DNA of 6,897 nucleotides, taken from assembly GCA_022361135.1 (NCBI GenBank), contig JAKSBM010000983.1:1-6897 (forward strand), read 5' to 3'. Below are positions 1 through 6,038 of the stretch, piece after piece. Every line of letters begins with the position of its first letter. Position 1 is the first letter of the stretch. Made by a program: the position numbers and the translations under genes. This DNA is from Desulfobacterales bacterium (GTDB taxonomy: Bacteria > Desulfobacterota > Desulfobacteria > Desulfobacterales > Desulfobacteraceae). The notes below the pieces were generated by a model that saw only the letters and a list, made by a program, of their open reading frames with translations, did not search any database and had not been told where the DNA came from.

Positions 1-524
1 CCGGGGAACTCTTTGGCGTGGATCATTGGAACGTGAAACCGGACATCATGTGCTTCGGCAAAGCCCTGGGCGGCGGTGTGGTCCCCATGTCCGCATTCAT
101 GGCCACCCCGGAAGTCTGGTCCTGCATGGAGCCCAATCCCTTCATGCACACCACCACCACCGGCGGCAACCCCCTGGCCTGCGCCTCTGCCCTGGCCCAG
201 ATCGATGTCCTCCTGGAAGAAGACTTGGCCGGACAGGCTGCGGAAAAGGGAGAATACATCATCGAAAAGATCACTGCCCTCCAGAAAAAATACCCCAACA
301 TCATCGAAGGCGTCCGGGGTAAGGGTCTGCTACTGGGCATGGTCTTCCCCTCGGATGAAATCGGTTACAAAGTGACCTCGGGTCTTTTCAGCCGCAAGGT
401 ACTCACCGCCGGAACCCTGACCAACTCCAAGGTCTTCCGCATCGAGCCGGCCTTGAACGTGCCCTATGAGCTCATCGATGAAATGCTGGTTCGCCTGGAA
501 GACACCCTGGCCAGCATTTCTTAA
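1..524 (+). CDS. patA: Putrescine aminotransferase-like class III PLP aminotransferase (5' end missing)
   Basis: This is the C-terminal 173 or so residues of a class III pyridoxal-phosphate aminotransferase. The frame is open from base 3, and the true start lies outside the window. The codon at 60-62 is the lysine of the FGKALGGG motif, which forms the Schiff base with PLP. Downstream are HTTTTGGNPLACA, RGKGLLLGM and AGTLTNSKVFRIEP, which match remembered E. coli PatA (YgjG) almost block for block. PatA moves the amino group of putrescine to 2-oxoglutarate in the cytoplasm, giving 4-aminobutanal (which cyclises to 1-pyrroline) and glutamate. The stop is TAA at 522-524. Alternatives are acetylornithine, GABA or another diamine aminotransferase; the family is certain and the substrate is not. 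It lies on the same strand as the AOR gene, 400 bases upstream of it, so the two may share a pathway. Confidence 0.85.
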   Translation, partial: GELFGVDHWNVKPDIMCFGKALGGGVVPMSAFMATPEVWSCMEPNPFMHTTTTGGNPLACASALAQIDVLLEEDLAGQAAEKGEYIIEKITALQKKYPNIIEGVRGKGLLLGMVFPSDEIGYKVTSGLFSRKVLTAGTLTNSKVFRIEPALNVPYELIDEMLVRLEDTLASIS

Positions 525-540
525 CAACCCAGTCAAAGCC

Positions 541-594
541 TCCCGGCCGCCATGTCCGGGAAGAAACTCCGGGGGCCATAGGGTCGGCCCCCGG
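541..594 (+). terminator. Tandem GC-rich hairpins after the aminotransferase, without a T-tract
   Basis: Two inverted repeats follow the aminotransferase stop. The first pairs 541-546 (TCCCGG) with 556-561 (CCGGGA). The second is a perfect 9-bp stem, CCGGGGGCC at 569-577 with GGCCCCCGG at 586-594, around an 8-base loop. The following bases, CAACAAATATC, contain no run of T, so this is not a standard intrinsic terminator. It could be a pause site, a 3'-end stabiliser or a weak terminator that lets transcription continue into the leader of the AOR gene. Confidence 0.45.
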
Positions 595-616
595 CAACAA
601 ATATCACCTAAAAGCT

Positions 617-745
617 GCAAGCGCTCTTTGGCCGGAAATACAAGGCGCCGGACATGCAGCTGTAGTCACCTACCACAAATGTCCGGGAACGAAGTAGATT
701 CGACCAAAGAGAACTCCCGTAAGGGGGAGGCCGTTGAGCGTTTTG
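617..745 (+). ncRNA. Candidate Moco/Tuco-family riboswitch aptamer in the AOR leader
   Basis: About 125 bases fold into a closed multi-branched RNA. The outer stem P1 pairs 619-626 with 736-743 (8 bp, one G-U). It continues into 627-631 with 704-708 (TTTGG/CCAAA). Inside that arm is a perfect 8-bp stem, 648-655 with 679-686, capped by a GTAG/CTAC hairpin (662-665 with 670-673). A small hairpin follows (CGAA 690-693 with TTCG 699-702). The next branch is 714-718 with 725-729, which can also fold as CCC-GTAA-GGG with a GNRA tetraloop. From memory, the E. coli moaA Moco RNA has the same size and shares the blocks CTTTGGCCG near the 5' side and CTCCCGTA near the 3' side. Position before a tungsten-enzyme gene fits a tungsten-cofactor (Tuco) or Moco sensor. 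The fold is seen in the sequence; the ligand class is an inference. Confidence 0.62.
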
Positions 746-823
746 GCATGTATAACTCTGATGCGTTGTACAATGGATAAATTTCACCATTACCCATGGC
801 TATGATGACACCTTACCCAAAAC
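740..823 (+). promoter_or_regulatory. Possible alternative pairing that competes with riboswitch stem P1
   Basis: GTTTTGG at 740-746 can pair perfectly over 7 bp with CCAAAAC at 817-823. Bases 740-743 also form the 3' side of aptamer stem P1, so the two structures exclude each other. A smaller hairpin (AATGG 772-776 with CCATT 787-791) sits inside the alternative loop. This is what an expression platform would look like, but no T-tract follows, so any effect would have to act on translation, RNA stability or Rho access. Confidence 0.3.
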
Positions 824-880
824 TCGAAACAACGACTGCAACTTATAGGTATTAAACGAACAGGAGTGATACAACATTAT

Positions 881-922
881 CCTTTCAAGGCGGTGCAACG
901 CCGCCATGAGTCAAAGGGGGAG
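881..922 (+). promoter_or_regulatory. Hairpin overlapping the ribosome binding site of the AOR gene
   Basis: GGCGG (889-893) pairs with CCGCC (901-905) around a 7-base loop. The flanking CCTTT (881-885) can pair with AAAGG (913-917), which is the 5' half of the purine-rich Shine-Dalgarno stretch at 913-922. The start codon ATG is at 925. Closing this stem would hide the ribosome binding site, so this is a plausible site for translational control by the upstream aptamer. The RNA has not been folded by software. Confidence 0.4.
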
Positions 923-924
923 TT

Positions 925-2652
925 ATGACATTTTTGCGTATTCATCTGGGTGATCAAACCATCACCAAAGAAACTGTACCCGAAGCATACCAAGGCCTGG
1001 GAGGCCGCGGTTTAACCTCAACACTGATCCATGCCGAAGTACCGGCAACCACCGATGCCCTGGGACCGGAAAACAAACTCATCATCGCCCCGGGCTACCT
1101 CTCCGGAACGCCGTTAATCAACACCAGTCGCCTTTCCATTGGCGGGAAAAGCCCCCTCACCGGGGGAATCAAGGAAAGTAATGTGGGCGGAACGGCCGCC
1201 TTTGCCCTGGCCCGCATCGGCATCACCGCCCTGGTCCTGGAAGGTCAGGCTCCGGCGGACAAACGCTATCTCATCCAAATCGATGCCCAGGGCGAAGCCC
1301 GGTTCATTGAAGCCGACGCCACCAAGGGAATGAGAACCTATGAGCTGGTGGAAATGCTCACCCGGGAATATGGGGAAAAGAACAGCATCACCTGCATCGG
1401 CCCGGCCGGTGATTATGGAATGAAATCCGCCTCCATCCAAACCACGGACGCCGACGGACGCCCCTGCCGGGCAGCCGGCCGCGGTGGCCTGGGCGCGGTC
1501 ATGGGATCCAAGGGCGTTAAAGCCATCCTGGTGAGCAAGGAGGGCAAGTCCCCTGCCCCCCTGGCCGACGCCGACGCCTTTAAAAAAGCAGCCAAATCCT
1601 TTGCCAAGGCCGTTAAAGAGGACGAATTCAGCGGCGAAATCCTGCCGGAGCTGGGCACGGCCTGCCTGGTGGAAGCCATCAATGCGGCCGGTGGATTCCC
1701 CACCCGCAATGCCCGTGAAGGTCAGTTTGAGCATGTGGATAAAATCGGCGGGGAAAGCCTGGCCGAACTCATTAAAAAACGGGGCGGGCTCACCACCCAC
1801 AAGGGTTGTGCCCAATGCATCGTCAATTGTTCCAATGAATTTGTGGATGAAAAGGGGGATTATGTCACCTCGTCCCTGGAATATGAAACCATCTGGTCCA
1901 TGGGCGGGATGATCGGCAACGATGATCTGGATTCCATTGCCAAGCTGGACTTCCTCTGCGACGACATGGGGCTGGACACCATGAATACGGGTGTGGCCGT
2001 GGCCGTGGCCATGGACGCCGGTTACAAGGAATTCGGTGACGGGGCCGCCGCCATCGCATTGGTGGAAGAAGTGGCCAAAAATTCCGAAATGGGGCAGCTC
2101 ATCGGAAACGGCCCCGATGCCGTGGGCAAACATTTCAACCATGACCGGGTTCCCACGGTGAAGGGGCAAAGTATTGCCGCCTATGATCCCCGGGCCATCC
2201 AGGGCATGGCCGTGACCTATTCCACCACCCCCATGGGTGCCGACCACACTGCCGGTTGGGTTGTAGACCAGAACCTGGAAGACTTTGGTGGCACGGTCCC
2301 GGCACTGGGCGCCGAAGGCCAGGTGGAGATTTCCAGGGACACCCAGATTCACATGGCTGCCGTGGACACGGTGGGGCTCTGTGATTTTGCCCAGTCCGGA
2401 CTGGGTCCCGACGACGGCATGGATAACCTGGTCAACATGGTTTCAGCCAAGCTGGGCAAGGCGTTTAGCCAGGAAGACTGGACAAATCTGGGAACCCGGG
2501 TTATCAAAGCCGAACTTGATTTTAACAAGAGAGCGGGGTTCACAACCAAGGATGACCGGCTGCCCCCCATGTTCTACAAGGAGCCGCTGCCCCCACACAA
2601 TAGCGTAGTACTGATTGATGATGAGGCCATGGATTCGACGTTCACCTTCTAA
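925..2652 (+). CDS. Aldehyde:ferredoxin oxidoreductase (AOR) family tungsten/molybdenum enzyme
   Basis: The 575-residue product belongs to the AOR family, cytoplasmic enzymes that carry a bis-pterin tungsten (or molybdenum) centre and one [4Fe-4S] cluster and oxidise aldehydes to acids with ferredoxin-like acceptors. The N-terminal pterin-binding domain is recognised by GGRGL (26-30), GPENKLIIAPG (47-57) and SPLTGGIKESNVGG (76-89). Cluster ligands are Cys295, Cys298 and Cys302 (CAQCIVNC), with Cys486 in DTVGLCDF as the likely fourth. EYETIWSMGG (319-328) and DPRAIQGMAV followed by GADHT (His441) match conserved active-site regions. The C-terminal RAGFTTKDDRLPPMFYKEPLP is also typical. The length is slightly below the roughly 605 residues of Pyrococcus AOR. 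The start has a strong purine-rich ribosome binding site at 913-922. The substrate cannot be read from the sequence. A long structured leader precedes it, and the antiporter gene follows after 24 bases. Confidence 0.93.
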   Translation: MTFLRIHLGDQTITKETVPEAYQGLGGRGLTSTLIHAEVPATTDALGPENKLIIAPGYLSGTPLINTSRLSIGGKSPLTGGIKESNVGGTAAFALARIGITALVLEGQAPADKRYLIQIDAQGEARFIEADATKGMRTYELVEMLTREYGEKNSITCIGPAGDYGMKSASIQTTDADGRPCRAAGRGGLGAVMGSKGVKAILVSKEGKSPAPLADADAFKKAAKSFAKAVKEDEFSGEILPELGTACLVEAINAAGGFPTRNAREGQFEHVDKIGGESLAELIKKRGGLTTHKGCAQCIVNCSNEFVDEKGDYVTSSLEYETIWSMGGMIGNDDLDSIAKLDFLCDDMGLDTMNTGVAVAVAMDAGYKEFGDGAAAIALVEEVAKNSEMGQLIGNGPDAVGKHFNHDRVPTVKGQSIAAYDPRAIQGMAVTYSTTPMGADHTAGWVVDQNLEDFGGTVPALGAEGQVEISRDTQIHMAAVDTVGLCDFAQSGLGPDDGMDNLVNMVSAKLGKAFSQEDWTNLGTRVIKAELDFNKRAGFTTKDDRLPPMFYKEPLPPHNSVVLIDDEAMDSTFTF

Positions 2653-2676
2653 CCCGCCACGAAAGAGGAAGACATA

Positions 2677-4173
2677 ATGAGCGAACCAAATGTAGCAACC
2701 CAACCGGCAGTATCCAGTAAAGATATCGACCTTCGGAAAACCCTGATTGAATATGCGTGCATTGCTTTATTTTTCCTGGTTGCAATTTATATCAGTCCCA
2801 CGGACCTGACCCAGTTCGGGCCCATCTCCGCCATACCTTCCCTTTTTCTTTTGGCCTTCATCTTTTATACCAAGCGCATCCTTGAAGGCCTGACCCTGGC
2901 CTCGGTCCTGGGCTTTCTCATGGCCTTCAAGGGGGATTTCTTCGGCCAGATGAACGAAACCATCACCGGAGTCCTCACCAGCGGGGACACCCAATGGCTC
3001 TTCATTGTCTGCGGTCTCATGGGCAGCATCATCGCCCTCATCGAACGCAGCGGCGGCGCCCATGCCTTTGGCGAATGGGTGGCCAAACGGGCCAAAACCC
3101 GGCGTTCCACCCTGCTTTGGACCTGGATGCTGGGCATTGTGATTTTCATTGATGACTACCTGAACTCCCTCACCGTGGGCTCCTGCATGGCTCCCATCAC
3201 GGACAAGCACAAGGTATCCCGTGAAAAACTGGCCTATATCGTGGACTCCACGGCCGCACCGGTGTGTGTTCTCATTCCCATCTCCACCTGGGCTGTCTTC
3301 ATTGGCAGCCTGGTGGAACAGGCCGGCGTGGCCCCCGAGGGCGAAGGGGTAAAATATTTCATCCAAACCATTCCCTATAACTTCTACGGCTGGATCGCAG
3401 CGGCCATCGTGCCCCTGGTGATCCTGGGCGTTATCCCGGTCTTCGGCCCCATGAAGGAAGCCGAACGCCGGGCCCGTGAAGAAGGGATTCTGGCCCCTCC
3501 GGGATCGGAAAAAATGGATATCCATGGGGACGACAACTTCACCCTGCCGTCCAACCCCAAAATCCTGAGCTTTTTCCTGCCCATCCTGGTCCTCATCCTC
3601 TCCACCATCTACTTTGACATCGACATGCAGGCCGGCGTCATGACCACGGTGGCCTTCATGTTCCTCTATTACATCCCCCAAGGGCTGATGTCCCCCGAGG
3701 AATTTTTTGATGGATGCGTGACCGGAATCAAGCAGATGCTCTTCCCGTTGCTCATGGTGGTCCTGGCCTTTACCTTTGCTGCGGCAAATGAAAAGATCGG
3801 TTTTCTCACCTATGTGATTGAAACGGCCAAGCAAATCATGACCCCCCAGCTCCTCCCCTTTGTTATCTTTCTGGTGCTGGGATTGACCGAATTCATCATG
3901 GGCTTGAGCTGGGGCATGTATGCCATTGCCGTTCCCATTGTCCTGCCCCTGGCTGCGGCCCTGGGCGCCAACCCCTACGTGGCCATCGGCGCAGTCTGCT
4001 CCGCCGGTGTCTGGGGCAGCCACATCTGCTTTTACTCCGATGTGACCATCCTCAGTTCGGCGGCTTCGGGCTGTGACAATTACCGCCATGCCATCACCCA
4101 AATGCCCTTTGGCTTTCTGGGGGCTGCCTTTACAGGAATCGCCTTCCTCATTGTTGGGTTCCTGGGAATTTAA
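2677..4173 (+). CDS. NhaC-family Na+/H+ antiporter-like membrane transporter
   Basis: The 498-residue polytopic inner-membrane protein has about a dozen hydrophobic segments. Two signature blocks place it in the NhaC family. One is FIDDYLNSLTVGS with PITDKHKVSREKLAYIVD and STAAPVCVLIPISTW (157-205). The other is GSHICFYSDVTILSSAASG with CDNYRHAITQMPF (447-478). A charged cytoplasmic loop (about 257-290, KEAERRAREEG) divides the two halves. Family members exchange sodium for protons, and some exchange organic acids such as malate and lactate, so carboxylate transport is possible. The start is ATG with AGAGGAA at 2664-2670. The 24-base gap after the AOR stop, with no terminator, indicates co-transcription. 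A role in exporting or importing the acid handled by the AOR, or in sodium balance, is an inference. Confidence 0.88.
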   Translation: MSEPNVATQPAVSSKDIDLRKTLIEYACIALFFLVAIYISPTDLTQFGPISAIPSLFLLAFIFYTKRILEGLTLASVLGFLMAFKGDFFGQMNETITGVLTSGDTQWLFIVCGLMGSIIALIERSGGAHAFGEWVAKRAKTRRSTLLWTWMLGIVIFIDDYLNSLTVGSCMAPITDKHKVSREKLAYIVDSTAAPVCVLIPISTWAVFIGSLVEQAGVAPEGEGVKYFIQTIPYNFYGWIAAAIVPLVILGVIPVFGPMKEAERRAREEGILAPPGSEKMDIHGDDNFTLPSNPKILSFFLPILVLILSTIYFDIDMQAGVMTTVAFMFLYYIPQGLMSPEEFFDGCVTGIKQMLFPLLMVVLAFTFAAANEKIGFLTYVIETAKQIMTPQLLPFVIFLVLGLTEFIMGLSWGMYAIAVPIVLPLAAALGANPYVAIGAVCSAGVWGSHICFYSDVTILSSAASGCDNYRHAITQMPFGFLGAAFTGIAFLIVGFLGI

Positions 4174-4226
4174 GTATCCCCCCGAGCGGCAGTTTTATGG
4201 GGTGCACCTTAAACCTGCCTGATGTA

Positions 4227-4269
4227 AAAAGCCCCGCAGCCGATTCATGGCTGGGGGGCTTTTCATTTT
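4227..4269 (+). terminator. Strong intrinsic terminator after the antiporter gene
   Basis: AAAAGCCCC (4227-4235) pairs with GGGGCTTTT (4255-4263), and CAGCC (4237-4241) pairs with GGCTG (4249-4253). There is a single G-G mismatch between the two helices and a 7-base loop. The stem ends in TTTT followed by CATTTTA. The A-run on the 5' side would also make it work on the minus strand. It closes the AOR-antiporter transcript. Confidence 0.88.
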
Positions 4270-4273
4270 ACCC

Positions 4274-4301
4274 TTGAATGGAATATGACAACAAAGATTG
4301 T
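4274..4301 (+). promoter_or_regulatory. Weak candidate promoter for the sulfur-carrier gene
   Basis: TTGAAT (4274-4279) and GATTGT (4296-4301) are separated by 16 bases and lie just after the terminator, about 45 bases before the next start codon. The -35 box is good and the -10 box is poor. Some promoter is expected here because of the terminator, but this assignment is tentative. Confidence 0.22.
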
Positions 4302-4346
4302 GGGGCGGTGACACTCCCCCTGCGGTACAAACCAAAGGAATGATCC

Positions 4347-4586
4347 ATGGGAATCCAGGTTAAATTATACGGTCTTCTGGGCCGCCATGTGAAAGACTAC
4401 GACCATGGCCGGGGCATTGCCCTGGATTTTGAAACCGGCCTCACGCCGGCCACCCTCCTCTCCCGGCTGGGGATTCCCCAGACCAAGGTAGGCATGGTGA
4501 CGGTGAACGGGGAGCTGGCCCGGGGGGATTCCCCAATCCCGGACCAGGGCCTTGTGAAATACTTCCATCCCCTGTTCGGGGGATGA
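4347..4586 (+). CDS. MoaD/ThiS-like ubiquitin-fold sulfur carrier
   Basis: The 79-residue protein has the beta-grasp pattern of MoaD/ThiS carriers: a first strand IQVKLYGLLG (3-12), the central VTVNGE (51-56), and a C-terminus KYFHPLFGG ending in the Gly-Gly that is adenylated and thiocarboxylated by an E1-like enzyme. MoaD donates sulfur to molybdopterin synthase to build the dithiolene that binds molybdenum or tungsten, while ThiS serves thiamine synthesis. The start is ATG with AAAGGAA at 4334-4340, six bases upstream. Location next to an AOR gene favours a dedicated role in tungstopterin supply. Such AOR-linked carriers are common in anaerobes. It stands behind a strong terminator and so is probably not on the main AOR transcript. 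No MoaE or E1 partner is in view. Confidence 0.87.
   Translation: MGIQVKLYGLLGRHVKDYDHGRGIALDFETGLTPATLLSRLGIPQTKVGMVTVNGELARGDSPIPDQGLVKYFHPLFGG
4566..4585 (+). other. Inverted repeat spanning the end of the sulfur-carrier gene
   Basis: CATCCCC (4566-4572) pairs perfectly with GGGGATG (4579-4585) around a 6-base loop, covering the last codons and most of the stop. No T-run follows on the plus strand, so it is at best a weak 3' end. The gap to the convergent pldA gene is only 22 bases and holds no other terminator. Confidence 0.35.
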
Positions 4587-4608
4587 TGCTCCCCATCAGA
4601 GAATCGGT

Positions 4609-5799
4609 TTAACGGACAATGGAGATCCCCAGGCGGAAGATGTCGTTGCGCTCCTTGTAATTGAGCAGGGTTTCGGCATAGCCGGAAAAATACTGGGCAT
4701 GGAAATAGAGATTCACACTGGGGCCCAGGATCATGCTCAAGGGGAAGCTGAGGTCCATCTCCAGGGTGTTTCCCTTGTCCGCCGGGCGAAAAAGGGTGTT
4801 CAAAATCACACCTTCGGGATCACCGATGCCGGCACCCAACTCAAAATAGCCCCGGTAATCGGCCAGGTCGGGATTATCTTCTTCGCTGTTATTCACATAA
4901 ACCCAAGTCCGGGGCACCAAGGACAAGAAATTATCATCCCAGAGGGGAAACAACATAAAGGGCGCCACATAGTAACGGTTGGTGCTCCGGGAATCCAGGC
5001 CGCCCTGGCCGTTGGATTCATGGATGAAGCCGGTTTGAAGTCCAAAAACCTTGACCCAGGGAATGTCCAGATCAATTTCATCGAACCGGTAAAAGAGTTC
5101 GGGCATGTAACTGGTGTCCTCAAAGGGGGCGGAGTCAGAATCCAAATCCCAGAGGGATTTTTGGGTATAGCCCAGGTAAAAGCCATCAATCCAGGGGGCC
5201 TTTTGCCCCAGGTGTCCTTCGGGGTTAAAAAGCTGAAACTTGAAACTGATCTGGAAGGCGCTTTTTTCCGGTCCGGGATCAGCACCCATGAGGAAATAAA
5301 CCGGCTGGTATGGGGTGAGCTTATCGGCCAGGGAATAATAATACTCCTCGGCCACCCGGGCGGACATTTGCTTACCCGGAGTCATGGCCTTGCCCTCGGC
5401 CACTCCATCCACCTTAAAGAAAACGGCATTGGCCGTTTCCCCCTCCAGGCGCAATTGAAATTGCCCGGTGAAGGATTTGGGAACACGAAATCCATATTGC
5501 CGCTTCACAAACCCATTGCCCGCCAATTTTAAAACGGAGATTCCGTCCCTGGCCCCGGCGGTGACGGGGATTTCCATCCCCTTGGAAGAGATCACACACC
5601 GCAATTCTCCATGGTCTTGGGAAATGATTTCATCCGGGGTTAAATTATGGAAAAAAACAGAAAGCACCGCCTCCCCGCCGGATTGAACCGAAGACTGGGG
5701 CCCCACCAATGCCAACTCAATGCCGGGGGTAGCGGCAAAGGCCCAGGCTGTGAATAAAACCCAAACCAACAAAGACAACAGACCATACTTAAGTTTCAT
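4609..5799 (-). CDS. pldA: Outer-membrane phospholipase A1 (OMPLA) with extra N-terminal domain
   Basis: The 396-residue protein is an outer-membrane beta-barrel phospholipase, which hydrolyses acyl chains of phospholipids that reach the outer leaflet. Residues 1-22 form a signal peptide (hydrophobic LLSLLVWVLF, cleavage near AFA-AT). The catalytic triad is intact: His260 and Ser262 in GFIHESNGQ and Asn274 in SRSTNRYY, at the same +2 and +14 spacing as E. coli His142, Ser144 and Asn156. Ser223 and Ser270 align with calcium ligands Ser106 and Ser152, whereas E. coli Arg147 is Gln265 here. YTQKSLWDL (211-219) and the C-terminal YFSGYAETLLNY also match the family. Relative to E. coli OMPLA (289-residue precursor), about 95 residues are added before the barrel (roughly 24-150), rich in beta-type sequence. 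The start has GAGGT seven bases upstream (complement of 5807-5811). It is convergent with the sulfur-carrier gene. Confidence 0.93.
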   Translation of the reverse strand: MKLKYGLLSLLVWVLFTAWAFAATPGIELALVGPQSSVQSGGEAVLSVFFHNLTPDEIISQDHGELRCVISSKGMEIPVTAGARDGISVLKLAGNGFVKRQYGFRVPKSFTGQFQLRLEGETANAVFFKVDGVAEGKAMTPGKQMSARVAEEYYYSLADKLTPYQPVYFLMGADPGPEKSAFQISFKFQLFNPEGHLGQKAPWIDGFYLGYTQKSLWDLDSDSAPFEDTSYMPELFYRFDEIDLDIPWVKVFGLQTGFIHESNGQGGLDSRSTNRYYVAPFMLFPLWDDNFLSLVPRTWVYVNNSEEDNPDLADYRGYFELGAGIGDPEGVILNTLFRPADKGNTLEMDLSFPLSMILGPSVNLYFHAQYFSGYAETLLNYKERNDIFRLGISIVR

Positions 5800-5923
5800 C
5801 GTTTATACCTCATGTGTTATATATGGATTCGCCCATGGCGATGAACAGGTGAATTGCTTTAATATTCAGATTTCTCTAGGCCTAAATGAGCTCTGAAACC
5901 AACCTGTGGTGGAAAAATTCGAC

Positions 5924-5952
5924 CTTATATATGAAAACAAGTCCCAAGACAA
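5924..5952 (-). promoter_or_regulatory. Candidate sigma-70 promoter for pldA
   Basis: On the minus strand, TTGTCT (complement of 5947-5952) and TATAAG (complement of 5924-5929) are separated by 17 bases. They match the consensus at 4/6 and 5/6 positions. Transcription would begin near 5917 and give a leader of roughly 118 bases. A second AT-rich stretch nearer the gene (5816-5823) has a -10-like TATAAC or TATATA but no convincing -35 box. Confidence 0.35.
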
Positions 5953-5964
5953 GCATTTCCCCCA

Positions 5965-5992
5965 TTGACATCGGTGAAATTTGAATGATATT
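5965..5992 (+). promoter_or_regulatory. Candidate sigma-70 promoter for the right-edge gene
   Basis: A perfect TTGACA (5965-5970) is followed after 16 bases by GATATT (5987-5992), which matches four of six -10 positions. The predicted start near 5999 would give a 40-base leader to the ATG at 6039. It lies back to back with the candidate pldA promoter, only 12 bases away. If translation starts at the alternative ATG at 5985, this promoter cannot be the one used. Confidence 0.35.
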
Positions 5993-6038
5993 TGTCATCG
6001 GTAAGCTTATCAATTCCTTATACTATAGAGAGACACAC

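Noticed and set aside
734..774. Promoter-like boxes TTGAGC/TATAAC and TTGGCA/TACAAT
   Set aside because: Spacings are 11 and 20 bases, outside the workable range, and the first pair overlaps the aptamer.
466..790. Open frames on both strands in the leader between the aminotransferase and the AOR
   Set aside because: They overlap the structured RNA, have no ribosome binding site and show codon use unlike the real genes.
906..953. Short out-of-frame ATG frame just before the AOR start
   Set aside because: It encodes only 15 residues, has no ribosome binding site and overlaps the AOR start in another frame; leader-peptide control is not supported.
1114..2352. Long minus-strand open frame opposite the AOR gene
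   Set aside because: It lies wholly inside a clear AOR-family gene, is rich in Gly and His as expected from the complement of GC-rich third positions, and has no recognisable motif.
2767..4101. Long minus-strand open frame opposite the antiporter gene
   Set aside because: It is the complement of a membrane-protein gene with strong codon bias; the translated product is a low-complexity Gly/His/Asp-rich shadow.
4699..5532. Plus-strand open frame opposite pldA
   Set aside because: The pldA frame has a signal peptide, an intact catalytic triad and a good ribosome binding site; the opposite frame has none of these.
5992..6024. TTGTCA with TATACT as promoter for the right-edge gene
   Set aside because: The spacer would be 21 bases; the TTGACA/GATATT pair slightly upstream is better.
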